Assembly: GCA_964543855.1 (NCBI GenBank)
Contig: CAZJAD010000038.1
Location: 1-20,274 of the forward strand
Origin: CAZJAD01 sp964543855
GTDB lineage: Bacteria; Electryoneota; RPQS01; DYHQ01
Direction of reading: 5' to 3'
Length of the DNA: 20,274 bases
In this document: piece by piece, positions 6,657 to 14,269 of the stretch
Position numbering within the stretch: position 1 is the first letter of the stretch
Layout: each line of letters opens with the position of its first letter
The notes under the pieces: generated by a model
Database searches by the model: none
Told to the model about the DNA's origin: nothing
Seen by the model: the letters and a program-made list of their open reading frames with translations, nothing else
Position numbers and translations under genes: made by a program

Positions 6657-7433
6657 ATGACTAAGAGTGGTGATGAGTTCGAACGCCTGATAGGCATCAT
6701 GGCACGGCTCCGAGCTCCCGGCGGGTGTCCGTGGGATCGCGAGCAGACTCACGAGTCCCTGCGTCCCTACCTTGTCGAGGAAGCCTACGAAGTACTCGAT
6801 GCCGTCGACAGACAAGCCTATGCTGAACTCCAGAAGGAACTGGGCGATTTGCTGCTGCAGATAGTCTTCCATGCCCGAATTGCGGAAGAAGAGGGCTTGT
6901 TTGCCATCGAAGATGTTCTGCGTTCGCTCAATGACAAGCTTATCAGCCGTCACCCACATATCTTCGGCGGAAAGAAACTGGATAAAGCTGGTGAAGTCGT
7001 TCGTCAATGGGAGCACATCAAGCTGAACGAAGGGGAGAAGAAGAGTCTGCTGGATGGTGTTCCGCGCGCACAGCCAGCCCTGAACCGTGCGTTTCGAGTC
7101 CAGGAGAAGGCGGCGGGCGTCGGCTTTGAGTGGCCGCACATCGAAGGTGTTTGGGAAAAGGTGGAGGAAGAGGTAGGCGAATTGCGTGCGGCGACAGAGC
7201 ACGAGGACTCCCGCAAGCGCGAGGAAGAGTTCGGTGATCTGCTCTTTTCTCTGGTGAACTTGGGTCGCTATCTGAAGATTAATCCTGAGGATGCTCTGCG
7301 ACGAACTGTGGGGAAGTTCATCCAGCGTTTCCAATATATCGAGACGGCCTTGTCACGTCGTGGACGCAGTCTCGCTGAATCGTCGCTCGAAGAGATGGAC
7401 GAACTTTGGGAAGAGTCCAAAGCATACCAGTAG
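6657..7433 (+). CDS. mazG: Nucleoside triphosphate pyrophosphohydrolase MazG
   Basis: 258 aa, ATG 6657 preceded by GAGGA (6649-6653). MazG hydrolyses (d)NTPs to NMP and pyrophosphate, cleaning the nucleotide pool and modulating ppGpp stress responses. The N-terminal domain has the conserved CPWDREQTH block and the Mg-binding motif E41-E42-x2-E45 with E61-x2-D64. A second MazG half (VEEEVGELR ... EEEFGDLLFSLVNLGRYL, about residues 163-205) retains the same type of acidic pattern, as in full-length two-domain bacterial MazG. Length is normal. It overlaps the proposed hflX start by 28 nt. Confidence 0.96.
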   Translation: MTKSGDEFERLIGIMARLRAPGGCPWDREQTHESLRPYLVEEAYEVLDAVDRQAYAELQKELGDLLLQIVFHARIAEEEGLFAIEDVLRSLNDKLISRHPHIFGGKKLDKAGEVVRQWEHIKLNEGEKKSLLDGVPRAQPALNRAFRVQEKAAGVGFEWPHIEGVWEKVEEEVGELRAATEHEDSRKREEEFGDLLFSLVNLGRYLKINPEDALRRTVGKFIQRFQYIETALSRRGRSLAESSLEEMDELWEESKAYQ

Positions 7434-8701
7434 GTTCGGACGGGCGCGTGCCACCGGTCAGCGAGCGGGCTCTGCTCCTCGGAGTCTGGTGGATGCGGCA
7501 ACCGGAATGGCGTGTCCGCGATTACCTGGACGAGCTTGCGCTTCTGGCTCGCACGGCCGGAGCGGAGATTGTTGCTCGCGAACTTGCTCGGCGCAAAGTG
7601 CCTGACCCTGCAACCTTTATCGGTCGCGGGAAGGTCGAGGAGCTTCGGGAGCTCATCGGAGAAGAGGATATCCAGCTTGTTATCCTCGATGAAGACCTTT
7701 CGCCGGCACAAGCGCGGAATCTGGAAGAAGCGTGGCAGAGGCGCGTGATAGACAGAAGCGGACTGATTCTCGACATTTTTGCCCGTCGGGCACGGACGCG
7801 AGAGGCGCGCACACAGGTGGAACTGGCCCAGCTCCAATACATTCTGCCCCGCCTGACCGGGGCCTGGCGCCACCTTGAGCGTCAGCGTGGCGGTATCGGA
7901 CTGCGCGGTCCCGGTGAGACTCAGCTCGAGACTGACCGCCGACTCGTGCGCAAACGCATTCGGGTTCTTCAGGATGAACTTGGGCACATCGAGACAACGC
8001 GGCGCACGCGCACTTCAAGGCGTCGGGAGCATTTCCGGGTGACTCTCGTGGGGTATACCAATGTGGGCAAGTCAACGCTCATGAACGCCTTGACTTGTGC
8101 GAATGTCTACGAAGAGAATCTCCTCTTCGCAACCCTCGACTCGACGACACGGCTTCTGAAGCTTGCTCCGAAGGAGACGGTGCTTCTGACAGACACCGTC
8201 GGATTCATTCGAAAGCTGCCGCCGCAACTGGTCGCTTCGTTCCGGTCAACATTGGCCGAGGTCGTGGAGGCTGATTGTCTGTTGCACCTGGTGGATTTGT
8301 CCCATCCGGCGCATGTCGAGCAAACGGAGACTGTTGAGCGCGTTCTGGATGACCTGGGTGTTCACGACACGCCCCAAATCCTGGTTTTCAACAAGGTGGA
8401 CGCGGTCGAGGATCCTGAGATCATCCATGCAGCGAAGGCACGCTATCCGGAGGCCGAATTCATCAGCGCCAAGCGCCATATTCGGCTGGAGAGTCTTCTC
8501 AAAAGGCTGCAGAGTAGCGCGATGGCAGGCTACTGGGAAGGCACCTTCTCTATCGACCCGGAAGAGGGCAAGCTCCTGGCCGAGATTCATCGACATGGTG
8601 AAATTCTCTCACAGCGAACCTATGGGAGGAAGCTGCGGCTTCGTGTCCGGATGCCGGAAGGTGATGCCCGCCGACTCAGAAGCAGACTTGGCCTGAAATG
8701 A
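7406..8701 (+). CDS. hflX: Ribosome-associated GTPase HflX
   Basis: 431 aa. HflX is a GTPase that binds the 50S subunit and splits stalled ribosomes under stress. The N-terminal HflX domain ends with the hallmark glycine-rich segment GGIGLRGPGETQLETDRR. The GTPase domain has G1 G216-YTNVGKS-223, G3 D263-TVGF and G4 N329-KVD. The C-terminal tail KLRLRVRMPEGDARRL is typical. The start is uncertain: TTG 7406 overlaps mazG, while GTG 7448 lies just after the mazG stop; neither has a strong ribosome binding site. The next gene overlaps as ATGA (8698-8701). Confidence 0.96.
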   Translation: MGRVQSIPVGSDGRVPPVSERALLLGVWWMRQPEWRVRDYLDELALLARTAGAEIVARELARRKVPDPATFIGRGKVEELRELIGEEDIQLVILDEDLSPAQARNLEEAWQRRVIDRSGLILDIFARRARTREARTQVELAQLQYILPRLTGAWRHLERQRGGIGLRGPGETQLETDRRLVRKRIRVLQDELGHIETTRRTRTSRRREHFRVTLVGYTNVGKSTLMNALTCANVYEENLLFATLDSTTRLLKLAPKETVLLTDTVGFIRKLPPQLVASFRSTLAEVVEADCLLHLVDLSHPAHVEQTETVERVLDDLGVHDTPQILVFNKVDAVEDPEIIHAAKARYPEAEFISAKRHIRLESLLKRLQSSAMAGYWEGTFSIDPEEGKLLAEIHRHGEILSQRTYGRKLRLRVRMPEGDARRLRSRLGLK

Positions 8702-9642
8702 AGATAACGGCACTCGTAGTTGCGACACTCCTGCACTTTGGGGTAACGCTTGCCCAGCTGCCCGGTGGCTATTTGCAGGCGGACTCGGCCCACTTCCGAG
8801 TTCTATTCCGGCCGGAAGACTCCGGAACGCATCGCGTCTTGTGGAATAGCCTTCGAACGGGTGTTACGCGACTGGAGACCGCGTTGGGGATCCCGCTGCA
8901 GGATACCGTCACATTCATCATCACGCCGACGAGCAAGGAGTGGCGTCGGATTACCGGCGGTGCACCGGATTGGGCCCAGGGAATCTCCGATCCCTACCAT
9001 CGGGTCACGATTCTGAAATCCCCTCGTTACGGTGATCCCCTGCGGCCTTTTCATGTGACGGCACTCCATGAGCTGGTGCATCTTCTCTTGCGCACCGGTC
9101 ATCCAGACGTTTTCATCCCTCGCTGGCTTGACGAGGGGCTGGCGCAAATCCTGTCGGGTGAGAGCTTGCACCTTCGAACGAGCCTGATTTCGCAGGCGGT
9201 TCTCTCGGGGCGTATCCATAATTTTTTCCAGATCGAACGGGTGATGCGCATGCGGTCTCAGGAAGCGCATCTGGCCTATGCAGAGAGCATCACCGCCGTC
9301 GACTTGCTGATCAAGACTTACGGTTGGGATGGGGTGCGGAATTATGTTGGGGCACTGCGCAGCGGTCTGGAGCCGGATGAGGCCTTCATCAAGGTTTTCG
9401 GGATTCATCTCGGTGAATTCGAGGGCCAGTGGTTTGACTATCTGCGCCATACTTACCGCTTCTCCATTTTCCAGAATTGGGAGTTCTATCTTGGCATTAT
9501 CTTCTTGCCGTTCCTGGCATTGGCGGGCTTGGCCGCATGGCACCGGCGCCGGACGATACTCAAGCGGTGGGAAGAGGAAGAGCGTGCTCGGATTGTCGGC
9601 GGGATGTCTGATGAATATCCACCCCGAGAAGACTACGATTGA
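8698..9642 (+). CDS. Membrane-anchored gluzincin-type (peptidase MA-like) metallopeptidase
   Basis: 314 aa, ATG 8698 overlapping the hflX stop. Residues 1-19 form a cleavable-looking signal sequence ending near TLAQ. The extracytoplasmic domain carries the zinc motif H124-E125-L-V-H128, with a third ligand candidate E146 in RWLDEGLAQ, the spacing of the peptidase MA / gluzincin clan. A single C-terminal membrane helix (LGIIFLPFLALAGLAAW, near residues 268-284) is followed by a basic, then acidic, cytoplasmic tail. The protein would display its catalytic domain in the periplasm. Substrate unknown. It closes the mazG-hflX operon; its stop overlaps the -35 box of the next promoter. Confidence 0.82.
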   Translation: MKITALVVATLLHFGVTLAQLPGGYLQADSAHFRVLFRPEDSGTHRVLWNSLRTGVTRLETALGIPLQDTVTFIITPTSKEWRRITGGAPDWAQGISDPYHRVTILKSPRYGDPLRPFHVTALHELVHLLLRTGHPDVFIPRWLDEGLAQILSGESLHLRTSLISQAVLSGRIHNFFQIERVMRMRSQEAHLAYAESITAVDLLIKTYGWDGVRNYVGALRSGLEPDEAFIKVFGIHLGEFEGQWFDYLRHTYRFSIFQNWEFYLGIIFLPFLALAGLAAWHRRRTILKRWEEEERARIVGGMSDEYPPREDYD

Positions 9643-9667
9643 CAATGGCGTGACTGTTTCGTAAATT
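9639..9667 (+). promoter_or_regulatory. Sigma70 promoter of the porV-like gene
   Basis: TTGACA (9639-9644), a 17-bp spacer and TAAATT (9662-9667). The -35 box overlaps the TGA stop (9640-9642) of the upstream gene. Transcription would start near 9674, so an ATG at 9675 would be leaderless and ATG 9711 with its GAGG site is preferred. Confidence 0.7.
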
Positions 9668-9710
9668 TTGTATCATGAGGATGTCCGTTTCTTGTCCTGC
9701 TGAGGTCATA

Positions 9711-10640
9711 ATGAACCACAAGAGCATAGCCGCCGCCATTCTTCTACTCTCTCTGACCCTTCCACTCGTCGCCGGATCGGCGGGCACGACGGGATTCGAA
9801 ATCCTGCGTCTGGAACCTGGGGCGCGGGGTGCAGCGCTGGCGGGAAGTCAGATCGCTGTCAGCGGAGACCTTGCGGCCCTTTACTGGAATCCGGCAGGTG
9901 TGGCAGGTCTCGACACGCGGCAAGGCTCGGCAGGTTACCTGAAACATGTCCTCGACTTCAACACGGGTCATCTCGCCTACGCGCAGCCTTTCTCCAACAT
10001 TGGGGTCGGCGCTTTTGGGATCACTTACTTCGATTATGGCAGTTTCGACGAGGCCACCGAAACCGGCCAGCGAACGGGTCGCACCTTCACGGCAAACGAT
10101 ATTCTGCTGACGGCGGCACTGGCAAGGAACCTTGAAGGGCCGTTGGAACTCGGTGCAGCGCTGAAATTCCTCTATTCGACCATTGACAACTACACGGCAA
10201 GTGCGCTGGCTCTGGACGCTGGCCTCATCTATCATAGTCCGTGGTCCCAATTCGACCTTGCCGTCGGCGCCTACAATGTGGGAACGGCTCTGAGCGCGTT
10301 CCTGAACGAGAAAGATGACTTGCCCTTCTCGCTTCGCGCGGGTTTTTCAAAGCCACTTGAGCACCTGCCCATGCGCCTCTCGGGCCAGGTCGACTACTAC
10401 CCTGCCGAAGGCGTTCAGGCAGCGCTTGGAGGAGAATTCACTCTGTCGGAATTCCTGCAGCTTCGATTCGGCTACAACACGATTGGTATCGACCAGAGAG
10501 TCGGCCTGGACAGGGACACGCTGGCCGGTTTCTCAGTCGGCTTCGGCGTTTTCTGGAGGCGACTGACCTTTGACTACGCCCTCACCTCTCAGGGTGAAGT
10601 CGGTTTTCTGAACCGCGTGACCATCGGTTCAGTCCTGTAG
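9711..10640 (+). CDS. PorV/PorQ family outer-membrane protein
   Basis: 309 aa from ATG 9711 (TGAGG about 6 nt upstream); an ATG at 9675 would add 12 residues before the signal peptide. The signal sequence is residues 1-22, with cleavage near AGS-AGT. The start of the mature protein, GFEILRLEPGARGAALAGSQIA followed by ALYWNPAGVAGL, is the hallmark of the PorV/PorQ (UPF0164/FadL-like) barrel family. Alternating amphipathic strands continue to the end. In Bacteroidota PorV shuttles type IX secretion substrates, but the wider family in FCB candidate phyla is of unknown role, so a T9SS function is not claimed. It is monocistronic, with its own promoter. Its stop codon lies within the first copy of a palindromic repeat. 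Confidence 0.88.
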   Translation: MNHKSIAAAILLLSLTLPLVAGSAGTTGFEILRLEPGARGAALAGSQIAVSGDLAALYWNPAGVAGLDTRQGSAGYLKHVLDFNTGHLAYAQPFSNIGVGAFGITYFDYGSFDEATETGQRTGRTFTANDILLTAALARNLEGPLELGAALKFLYSTIDNYTASALALDAGLIYHSPWSQFDLAVGAYNVGTALSAFLNEKDDLPFSLRAGFSKPLEHLPMRLSGQVDYYPAEGVQAALGGEFTLSEFLQLRFGYNTIGIDQRVGLDRDTLAGFSVGFGVFWRRLTFDYALTSQGEVGFLNRVTIGSVL

Positions 10641-10771
10641 GGGCGGTTCTGCGACCCGCCCCAAGATTAGAGTCAGACCCGGTAGGGGCGGTTCTGTGAC
10701 CCTCCCCAAAACCACGATCGAATTGCGTGGGAGCGATTCCCGGATCTCGCCGAAAAGTCGCATTTCCGAAC
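10637..10771 (+). repeat. Three decaying copies of a 45-bp-period palindromic repeat
   Basis: Units start at 10637, 10682 and 10727, exactly 45 bp apart. Copies 1 and 2 share GTAGGGGCGGTTCTG, then C/T, GACCC, then a C-rich arm, which folds into a GGGGCGG/CCGCCCC hairpin. Copy 3 (GTGGGAGCGATTC...) is degenerate. Copy 1 supplies the TAG stop of the preceding gene. The arm design (GGGCGG ... GACCCGCCC) matches the palindromes in the 23S-5S spacer at 405-430 and 703-728. Confidence 0.7.
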
Positions 10772-10826
10772 ATATGGTCAATAATTACAAGAACATAGTC
10801 AGTTTGCGAACAAACGATGCCGATTA

Positions 10827-10858
10827 AACCTTTTATGTGCCTCTCTTGTCAAAAGGTT
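10827..10858 (+). promoter_or_regulatory. 8-bp inverted repeat upstream of the ECF sigma gene
   Basis: AACCTTTT (10827-10834) and AAAAGGTT (10851-10858) are exact reverse complements separated by 16 nt, ending 21 nt before the start codon. It could be an operator or a 5'-UTR hairpin. A smaller GTTTG/CAAAC pair lies at 10802-10815. I could not assign a clear promoter here. Confidence 0.45.
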
Positions 10859-10879
10859 GAGTAACAGGGTCGGGGTGGC

Positions 10880-11428
10880 GTGGAGGACTCGGAGCTCGTC
10901 AAGCAATTTCGGGCCGGTAATGAGCAGGCGTTCAATGAACTCGTCAATCGCCACCGGAAGGAAGTCTACTACCTCGCCCTGGGAATGGTTGGAAATCACG
11001 ATGACGCCGAAGACCTGGCGCAGGAAGCCTTTGTCCGGGCCTACCGATCCCTGCCGAAGTTTCGCGGCGAATCGGGGTTTTACACCTGGCTCTATCGAAT
11101 AACGGTTAATCTTTGCCTGAATCACCTGCGGACCCGCCGAGTCCGGTCCTTCGTTGGGCTTGAGAAGATCGAGGCGGTGGTGCCGAGCGGCGACGAGACG
11201 GACGCCGAAGCGGAGCTTCAAGAGCTGTCGACGGCGGCAAGACGGGCAATTCAGGCGCTGCCCGACAAACAGAGGGCGGTTTTCATATTGAGACACTTTC
11301 AGGAGCTTCCGCACGCCGAAATCGCCAGAATCATGGGCCGCGAGGAAGGAACGATTAAGGCCAACTACTTTCAGGCTGTCCGCAAACTGCGGCAGGCGTT
11401 GCAGCCTCACCTGAGGGATGAAGAATAG
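10880..11428 (+). CDS. ECF (RpoE-like) sigma-70 family sigma factor
   Basis: 182 aa from GTG 10880; a GGGTCGGGG stretch lies just upstream. Region 2 is clear (DDAEDLAQEAFVRAYRSL, then FYTWLYRITVNLCLNHLR) and region 4 has the helix-turn-helix PHAEIARIMGREEGTIKANYFQAVRKLR. The length and absence of regions 1 and 3 mark an ECF sigma factor, which directs RNA polymerase to envelope-stress-type promoters. The next gene overlaps its 3' end and encodes a membrane protein of the right shape for an anti-sigma factor. The third gene encodes a Spy-like periplasmic protein. The set therefore looks like an envelope sensing operon; the inducing signal is unknown. Confidence 0.94.
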   Translation: MEDSELVKQFRAGNEQAFNELVNRHRKEVYYLALGMVGNHDDAEDLAQEAFVRAYRSLPKFRGESGFYTWLYRITVNLCLNHLRTRRVRSFVGLEKIEAVVPSGDETDAEAELQELSTAARRAIQALPDKQRAVFILRHFQELPHAEIARIMGREEGTIKANYFQAVRKLRQALQPHLRDEE

Positions 11429-12056
11429 GAAAATGACGAAGGAGAGAATACAGGAACTGCTTCTCGAGCCCTTTGGGACTCTGAGCGAGCGTGAGCGTGC
11501 CGAGATTGAGGCCTTCGCCGAGAAGGACGACGAGATCCGACGGACACTGGCGCAGGCACGCGCGTTTTCGGGTGTACTCCGGAAGGCACAGCTCATTCGC
11601 GATCCGGGTCCAGCCACCTGGACGGGTTTTCTGGCGGGCGTAAGGGCGCGCATCGACAAGCGAACTCCCGCCATCCCGTTGTGGCGTCGTCAGCCGGTGC
11701 TTGTGCCGGTTCTGGCCACGGCGCTGCTCGTGCTGATTCTGGCGACGGGCCGGTTCGGGCCCGACTTCTCTTTCGACTACTCCAATGGCGATATAGAGGC
11801 TTCCGTACCGGGTCTGGGTGTCCTTTCCGACGGACTCGTTCTAACCGAAGATGACTACACGAGCCTCAGTGACTTGGGAGTGGATGCGGCATCGGTGGCA
11901 CAGGCGCTCGAAGTCGAAGACATTGAACTTGTGAGCGAAGAGATTGTCCCTGAAAGCGAGATGGATGCACCGCCGCTAATGGACGAATTGCTCGTCTTGT
12001 CCGACGACGAGATTGATGGCCTGCTGGCAGAGCTGAAGGCCACACATTTCATGTGA
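11418..12056 (+). CDS. Putative membrane-anchored anti-sigma factor
   Basis: 212 aa from ATG 11418, overlapping the sigma gene by 11 nt; ATG 11433 is an alternative start with AGGA just upstream. The cytoplasmic N-terminal part (about 1-90) is helical and charged, with LSERERAEIEAFAEKDDEIRR resembling the partner-binding region of anti-sigma proteins. One membrane helix spans about 93-110 (VLVPVLATALLVLILAT). The roughly 100-residue outer part is strikingly acidic. No HxxxCxxC zinc motif is present, so it is not a classic ZAS-type anti-sigma; the role is inferred from gene order and topology. Overlap implies translational coupling to the sigma gene. Confidence 0.72.
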   Translation: MKNRKMTKERIQELLLEPFGTLSERERAEIEAFAEKDDEIRRTLAQARAFSGVLRKAQLIRDPGPATWTGFLAGVRARIDKRTPAIPLWRRQPVLVPVLATALLVLILATGRFGPDFSFDYSNGDIEASVPGLGVLSDGLVLTEDDYTSLSDLGVDAASVAQALEVEDIELVSEEIVPESEMDAPPLMDELLVLSDDEIDGLLAELKATHFM

Positions 12057-12069
12057 TGGGGAGATTGGT

Positions 12070-12606
12070 ATGATCGTACTGCTGCGATATGTCGTGATTC
12101 TGGGGGTCGGCGGTTGGCTTGCCTTTTCCGGAGCGCTTTTCGCCCAGGGAGAGGAGCGGGACCGATTGCGTGACCGCGTGGAGACCGTGATTATCGGCAA
12201 GTTCTCCGAGTCACTGAATCTGACGCCGGAGCAGGCCGAGAAGTTCTTCCCACGCCTGCGTCAGTATAACGCGTCCATGGAGGAGATTCAGCGCGAACAA
12301 AGGGAGCTGCGGGCCAACCTGGATGAACTCTCAGATGCGCGCGAATCGAGCCCGGAAGAAGTCGATCGACTCCTCGACCGGTTCAGCGAGAATCAGCGCC
12401 GAATGGTCACGCTTAAACGGGGGTTCTTGGGTGAGGTGAGCCCGTTCCTGAGCCCACAGCAACTTTCGCGCTGCTCAATTCTGATGGACGAAATTCCGCA
12501 GCGCGTCCGCGAGATGATTCGCGAGCGGCGGGATCTGCTGCGTGAAGATAGACCGCGTGCGCGGCAACCTGCTCCGCGTCGTCCCGCTTCGCGCTCTCGA
12601 AGGTAA
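12070..12606 (+). CDS. Spy/CpxP-like periplasmic stress protein
   Basis: 178 aa, ATG 12070 preceded by GGGGAGATT. A signal peptide runs to about residue 26 (ending ALFAQG). The body is helical, with LNLTPEQAEKFFPRLRQYN and a later FLSPQQLSRCSILMDEIP, two copies of the L(T/S)PxQ-type pattern of Spy/CpxP and 'periplasmic heavy metal sensor' proteins. Those proteins are chaperone or sensor adaptors for envelope stress. The C-terminus is rich in Arg and Pro (residues about 153-178), unusual for the family and possibly nucleic-acid or membrane binding. It is the last gene of the sigma/anti-sigma operon and ends just before a strong terminator. Confidence 0.78.
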   Translation: MIVLLRYVVILGVGGWLAFSGALFAQGEERDRLRDRVETVIIGKFSESLNLTPEQAEKFFPRLRQYNASMEEIQREQRELRANLDELSDARESSPEEVDRLLDRFSENQRRMVTLKRGFLGEVSPFLSPQQLSRCSILMDEIPQRVREMIRERRDLLREDRPRARQPAPRRPASRSRR

Positions 12607-12635
12607 TCGCTGCGATTCTCAAGAAGACTCCTATA

Positions 12636-12670
12636 GAAAGCCCGCGACTCTAATACAGTCGCGGGCTTTC
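12636..12670 (+). terminator. Strong terminator between convergent operons
   Basis: GAAAGCCCGCGACT (12636-12649) and AGTCGCGGGCTTTC (12657-12670) form a perfect 14-bp stem with a 7-nt loop. The T-rich TGTTTGCTTTGCT follows on the plus strand. It lies between the end of the sigma operon and the end of the minus-strand methyltransferase gene, so it may serve both directions. Confidence 0.88.
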
Positions 12671-12711
12671 TGTTTGCTTTGCTCCAGAGTATCAGTACAA
12701 CACACAAATCG

Positions 12712-13269
12712 TCATCGCTTCTGAGCTGTAATGTGTTGCAATCCCTCGTCAAACACCTCTTTCGGATAAGGTTCGCGCGTAAGAATATCCATGTTTGGTG
12801 ACAATTGCATCAGTGCGCGAATCCTCTCGTCGCTTGCGGTAGAGTTGAAGGCGAGCAGGCCGCTGCGCTTGAGCACTCGGGCAAATTCCGCGAAGATTCT
12901 GGCAGTGCTGTGGGTCGTCAGTTTGTCGACCAAATCGATGCACCAGACGGCATCAAATTCGCCGGAAGGCAGGTCAAGCTGTTCGAGATCCAGAAGACGG
13001 AAATCTCCGCCGGGAACACGCCGTTGGGCATAGTCGAGCAATTTCTGTGATGGGCAGATTGACACGACGCGCGCGCCCTTTCGCAGAAAGATCTCGGTAT
13101 CCCATCCGCCGACGCAGGCCGCTTCCAGCACGAGAGGCGACGGTTTCTTCAGTGCATCCAGCAACTTCCAAATGCACCGTTCCATCCACCGCCGAGCATG
13201 AACGAGCTCAGTTCTGGCACTGAAATCGAATGCGATACGCTCACTCAGTGGTTTCTGGGTCGATTCCAT
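12712..13269 (-). CDS. Class I SAM-dependent methyltransferase (small, divergent)
   Basis: 185 aa, starting at ATG 13269 because GGAAGGA lies about 5 nt upstream; the frame stays open further but without a good site. The Rossmann core is visible: motif I region LVLEAACVGGWDTE (about 46-59), an acidic strand DFRLLDLEQLDLPSGEFDAVWCIDLVDKL, and a post-core ARVLKRSGLLAFNS strand. Motif I lacks the usual GxGxG run (it reads A-C-V-G-G-W), so SAM binding may be altered. The start overlaps the upstream radical SAM gene by 29 nt, so the two are probably translated together. Substrate unknown. I do not see the conserved cysteines of arsenite methyltransferase ArsM. Confidence 0.82.
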   Translation of the reverse strand: MESTQKPLSERIAFDFSARTELVHARRWMERCIWKLLDALKKPSPLVLEAACVGGWDTEIFLRKGARVVSICPSQKLLDYAQRRVPGGDFRLLDLEQLDLPSGEFDAVWCIDLVDKLTTHSTARIFAEFARVLKRSGLLAFNSTASDERIRALMQLSPNMDILTREPYPKEVFDEGLQHITAQKR

Positions 13270-14197
13270 ACATTCCTTCCGGTGCCAAGTATTCGCGCAA
13301 TTGACCTCGAAGTTGGGAGCGCGCCACGAAACACAGGTGGCAGGCATCCACAAAACCTGAACTGGTGTCCACACCGAAATCCTCGGCCAACTTCATTGGG
13401 CCACCTTCAAGCAATCGGCCAACGACCGGGTGTCGCTCCGGTTTGTAGTCGCGGATGAGCTGTGACAGTCTTGTCTCGAACAGATTGCCGATGACGAGCC
13501 CCTGGCAAATGTGGACGAATCCCAGCGGGTCGACATGCACGCGCTCCGGCTCGCGCAGCTCCTCATAGGGGCAACTGTCGAAGAGCTTGGCCGCTTTGCG
13601 CGGAAATTCCTCAATCAGGTTTGTCGCCGCTCGACCCCGGAAACGAATTTCCGCTTCTTCATCTGTTATGTCGCCAGGCAGTTGGCAAGAAATCAAGCTC
13701 GCGTCGCAACCCAACGATGCCGCGGCCTCACAAGCCGTCTTCGCGAGTTTCTGCGACCCTTCGTCGCCATGAAGCTCATCGCAGGAGACCTGGACAATCG
13801 ACAGCCCGGCTTGTGCGAGTGGTTTCAGCGTGAGTTCAGCGTCCTCCGGCGAAGTTGCCCAGTAGCCATTGGTGACCATGCCGCACTCGAAGCCGAGGTC
13901 TTTCGCATGCTCGATACTGGCACGAAGCACCGCGTAGTAGAGTATCGGTTCGCCCCCCTCGAAGAATATCGAGTCTATCGAGGGAACTTCTTTGGCTTGG
14001 GCGAGCACGTCCTTGAGCTTTGCGAGCGAAAAGACCTCCGTACGCTGCGGCCCTCCGAAGACAAAACAATGGTCGCATTCGTAAATGCACCGCGTCGTCA
14101 GAAGGAAATGTAGTCCGGTCACTGGCATATCAAATCCATGAAGCCGCTGCAACGAGGTAACGCGGGATCGTTTGCATTCTCCATGTCGCAGCGCCAT
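13241..14197 (-). CDS. Radical SAM protein with C-terminal SPASM/Twitch-like cysteines
   Basis: 318 aa if started at ATG 14197; ATG 14128 (residue 24) is an alternative, just before the conserved strand. The [4Fe-4S] motif is C37-x3-C41-x2-C44 (TTRCIYECDHC), followed by the SAM-binding G81-G82-E83-P84 and the VTNGYW strand. Four further cysteines, C209, C231 and C286-x2-C289, lie in the C-terminal third, as expected for an auxiliary cluster of SPASM/Twitch type. Such enzymes modify peptides, cofactors or other small substrates; the substrate here is unknown. It lies between arsC and a methyltransferase on the same strand. Confidence 0.88.
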   Translation of the reverse strand: MALRHGECKRSRVTSLQRLHGFDMPVTGLHFLLTTRCIYECDHCFVFGGPQRTEVFSLAKLKDVLAQAKEVPSIDSIFFEGGEPILYYAVLRASIEHAKDLGFECGMVTNGYWATSPEDAELTLKPLAQAGLSIVQVSCDELHGDEGSQKLAKTACEAAASLGCDASLISCQLPGDITDEEAEIRFRGRAATNLIEEFPRKAAKLFDSCPYEELREPERVHVDPLGFVHICQGLVIGNLFETRLSQLIRDYKPERHPVVGRLLEGGPMKLAEDFGVDTSSGFVDACHLCFVARSQLRGQLREYLAPEGMYGIDPETTE

Positions 14198-14269
14198 TGT
14201 CTTTGATGGCAGTCAGCGTGGTTCCTGTGTTCTTCACTATCGAGTGAATTCCTGTGCGTATTGTCGTGG

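Noticed and set aside
6460..6660. 66-codon frame between the DUF6913-like gene and mazG, overlapping mazG as ATGA
   Set aside because: The placement is tempting for coupling, but there is no ribosome binding site and the peptide has no recognisable features. I treat 6459-6656 as noncoding with nothing clear in it.
9711..10640. Reading the PorV/PorQ protein as proof of a type IX secretion system
   Set aside because: The family is wider than T9SS, and no other Por component or sorting domain is visible in the window.
10637..10771. CRISPR array
   Set aside because: There are only three decaying units, no constant spacers of the right size, and no cas genes; the units are palindromic repeats.
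13511..14113. Plus-strand 200-codon frame opposite the radical SAM gene
   Set aside because: It is antisense to a gene with an intact CxxxCxxC motif, and has no ribosome binding site or recognisable domain.
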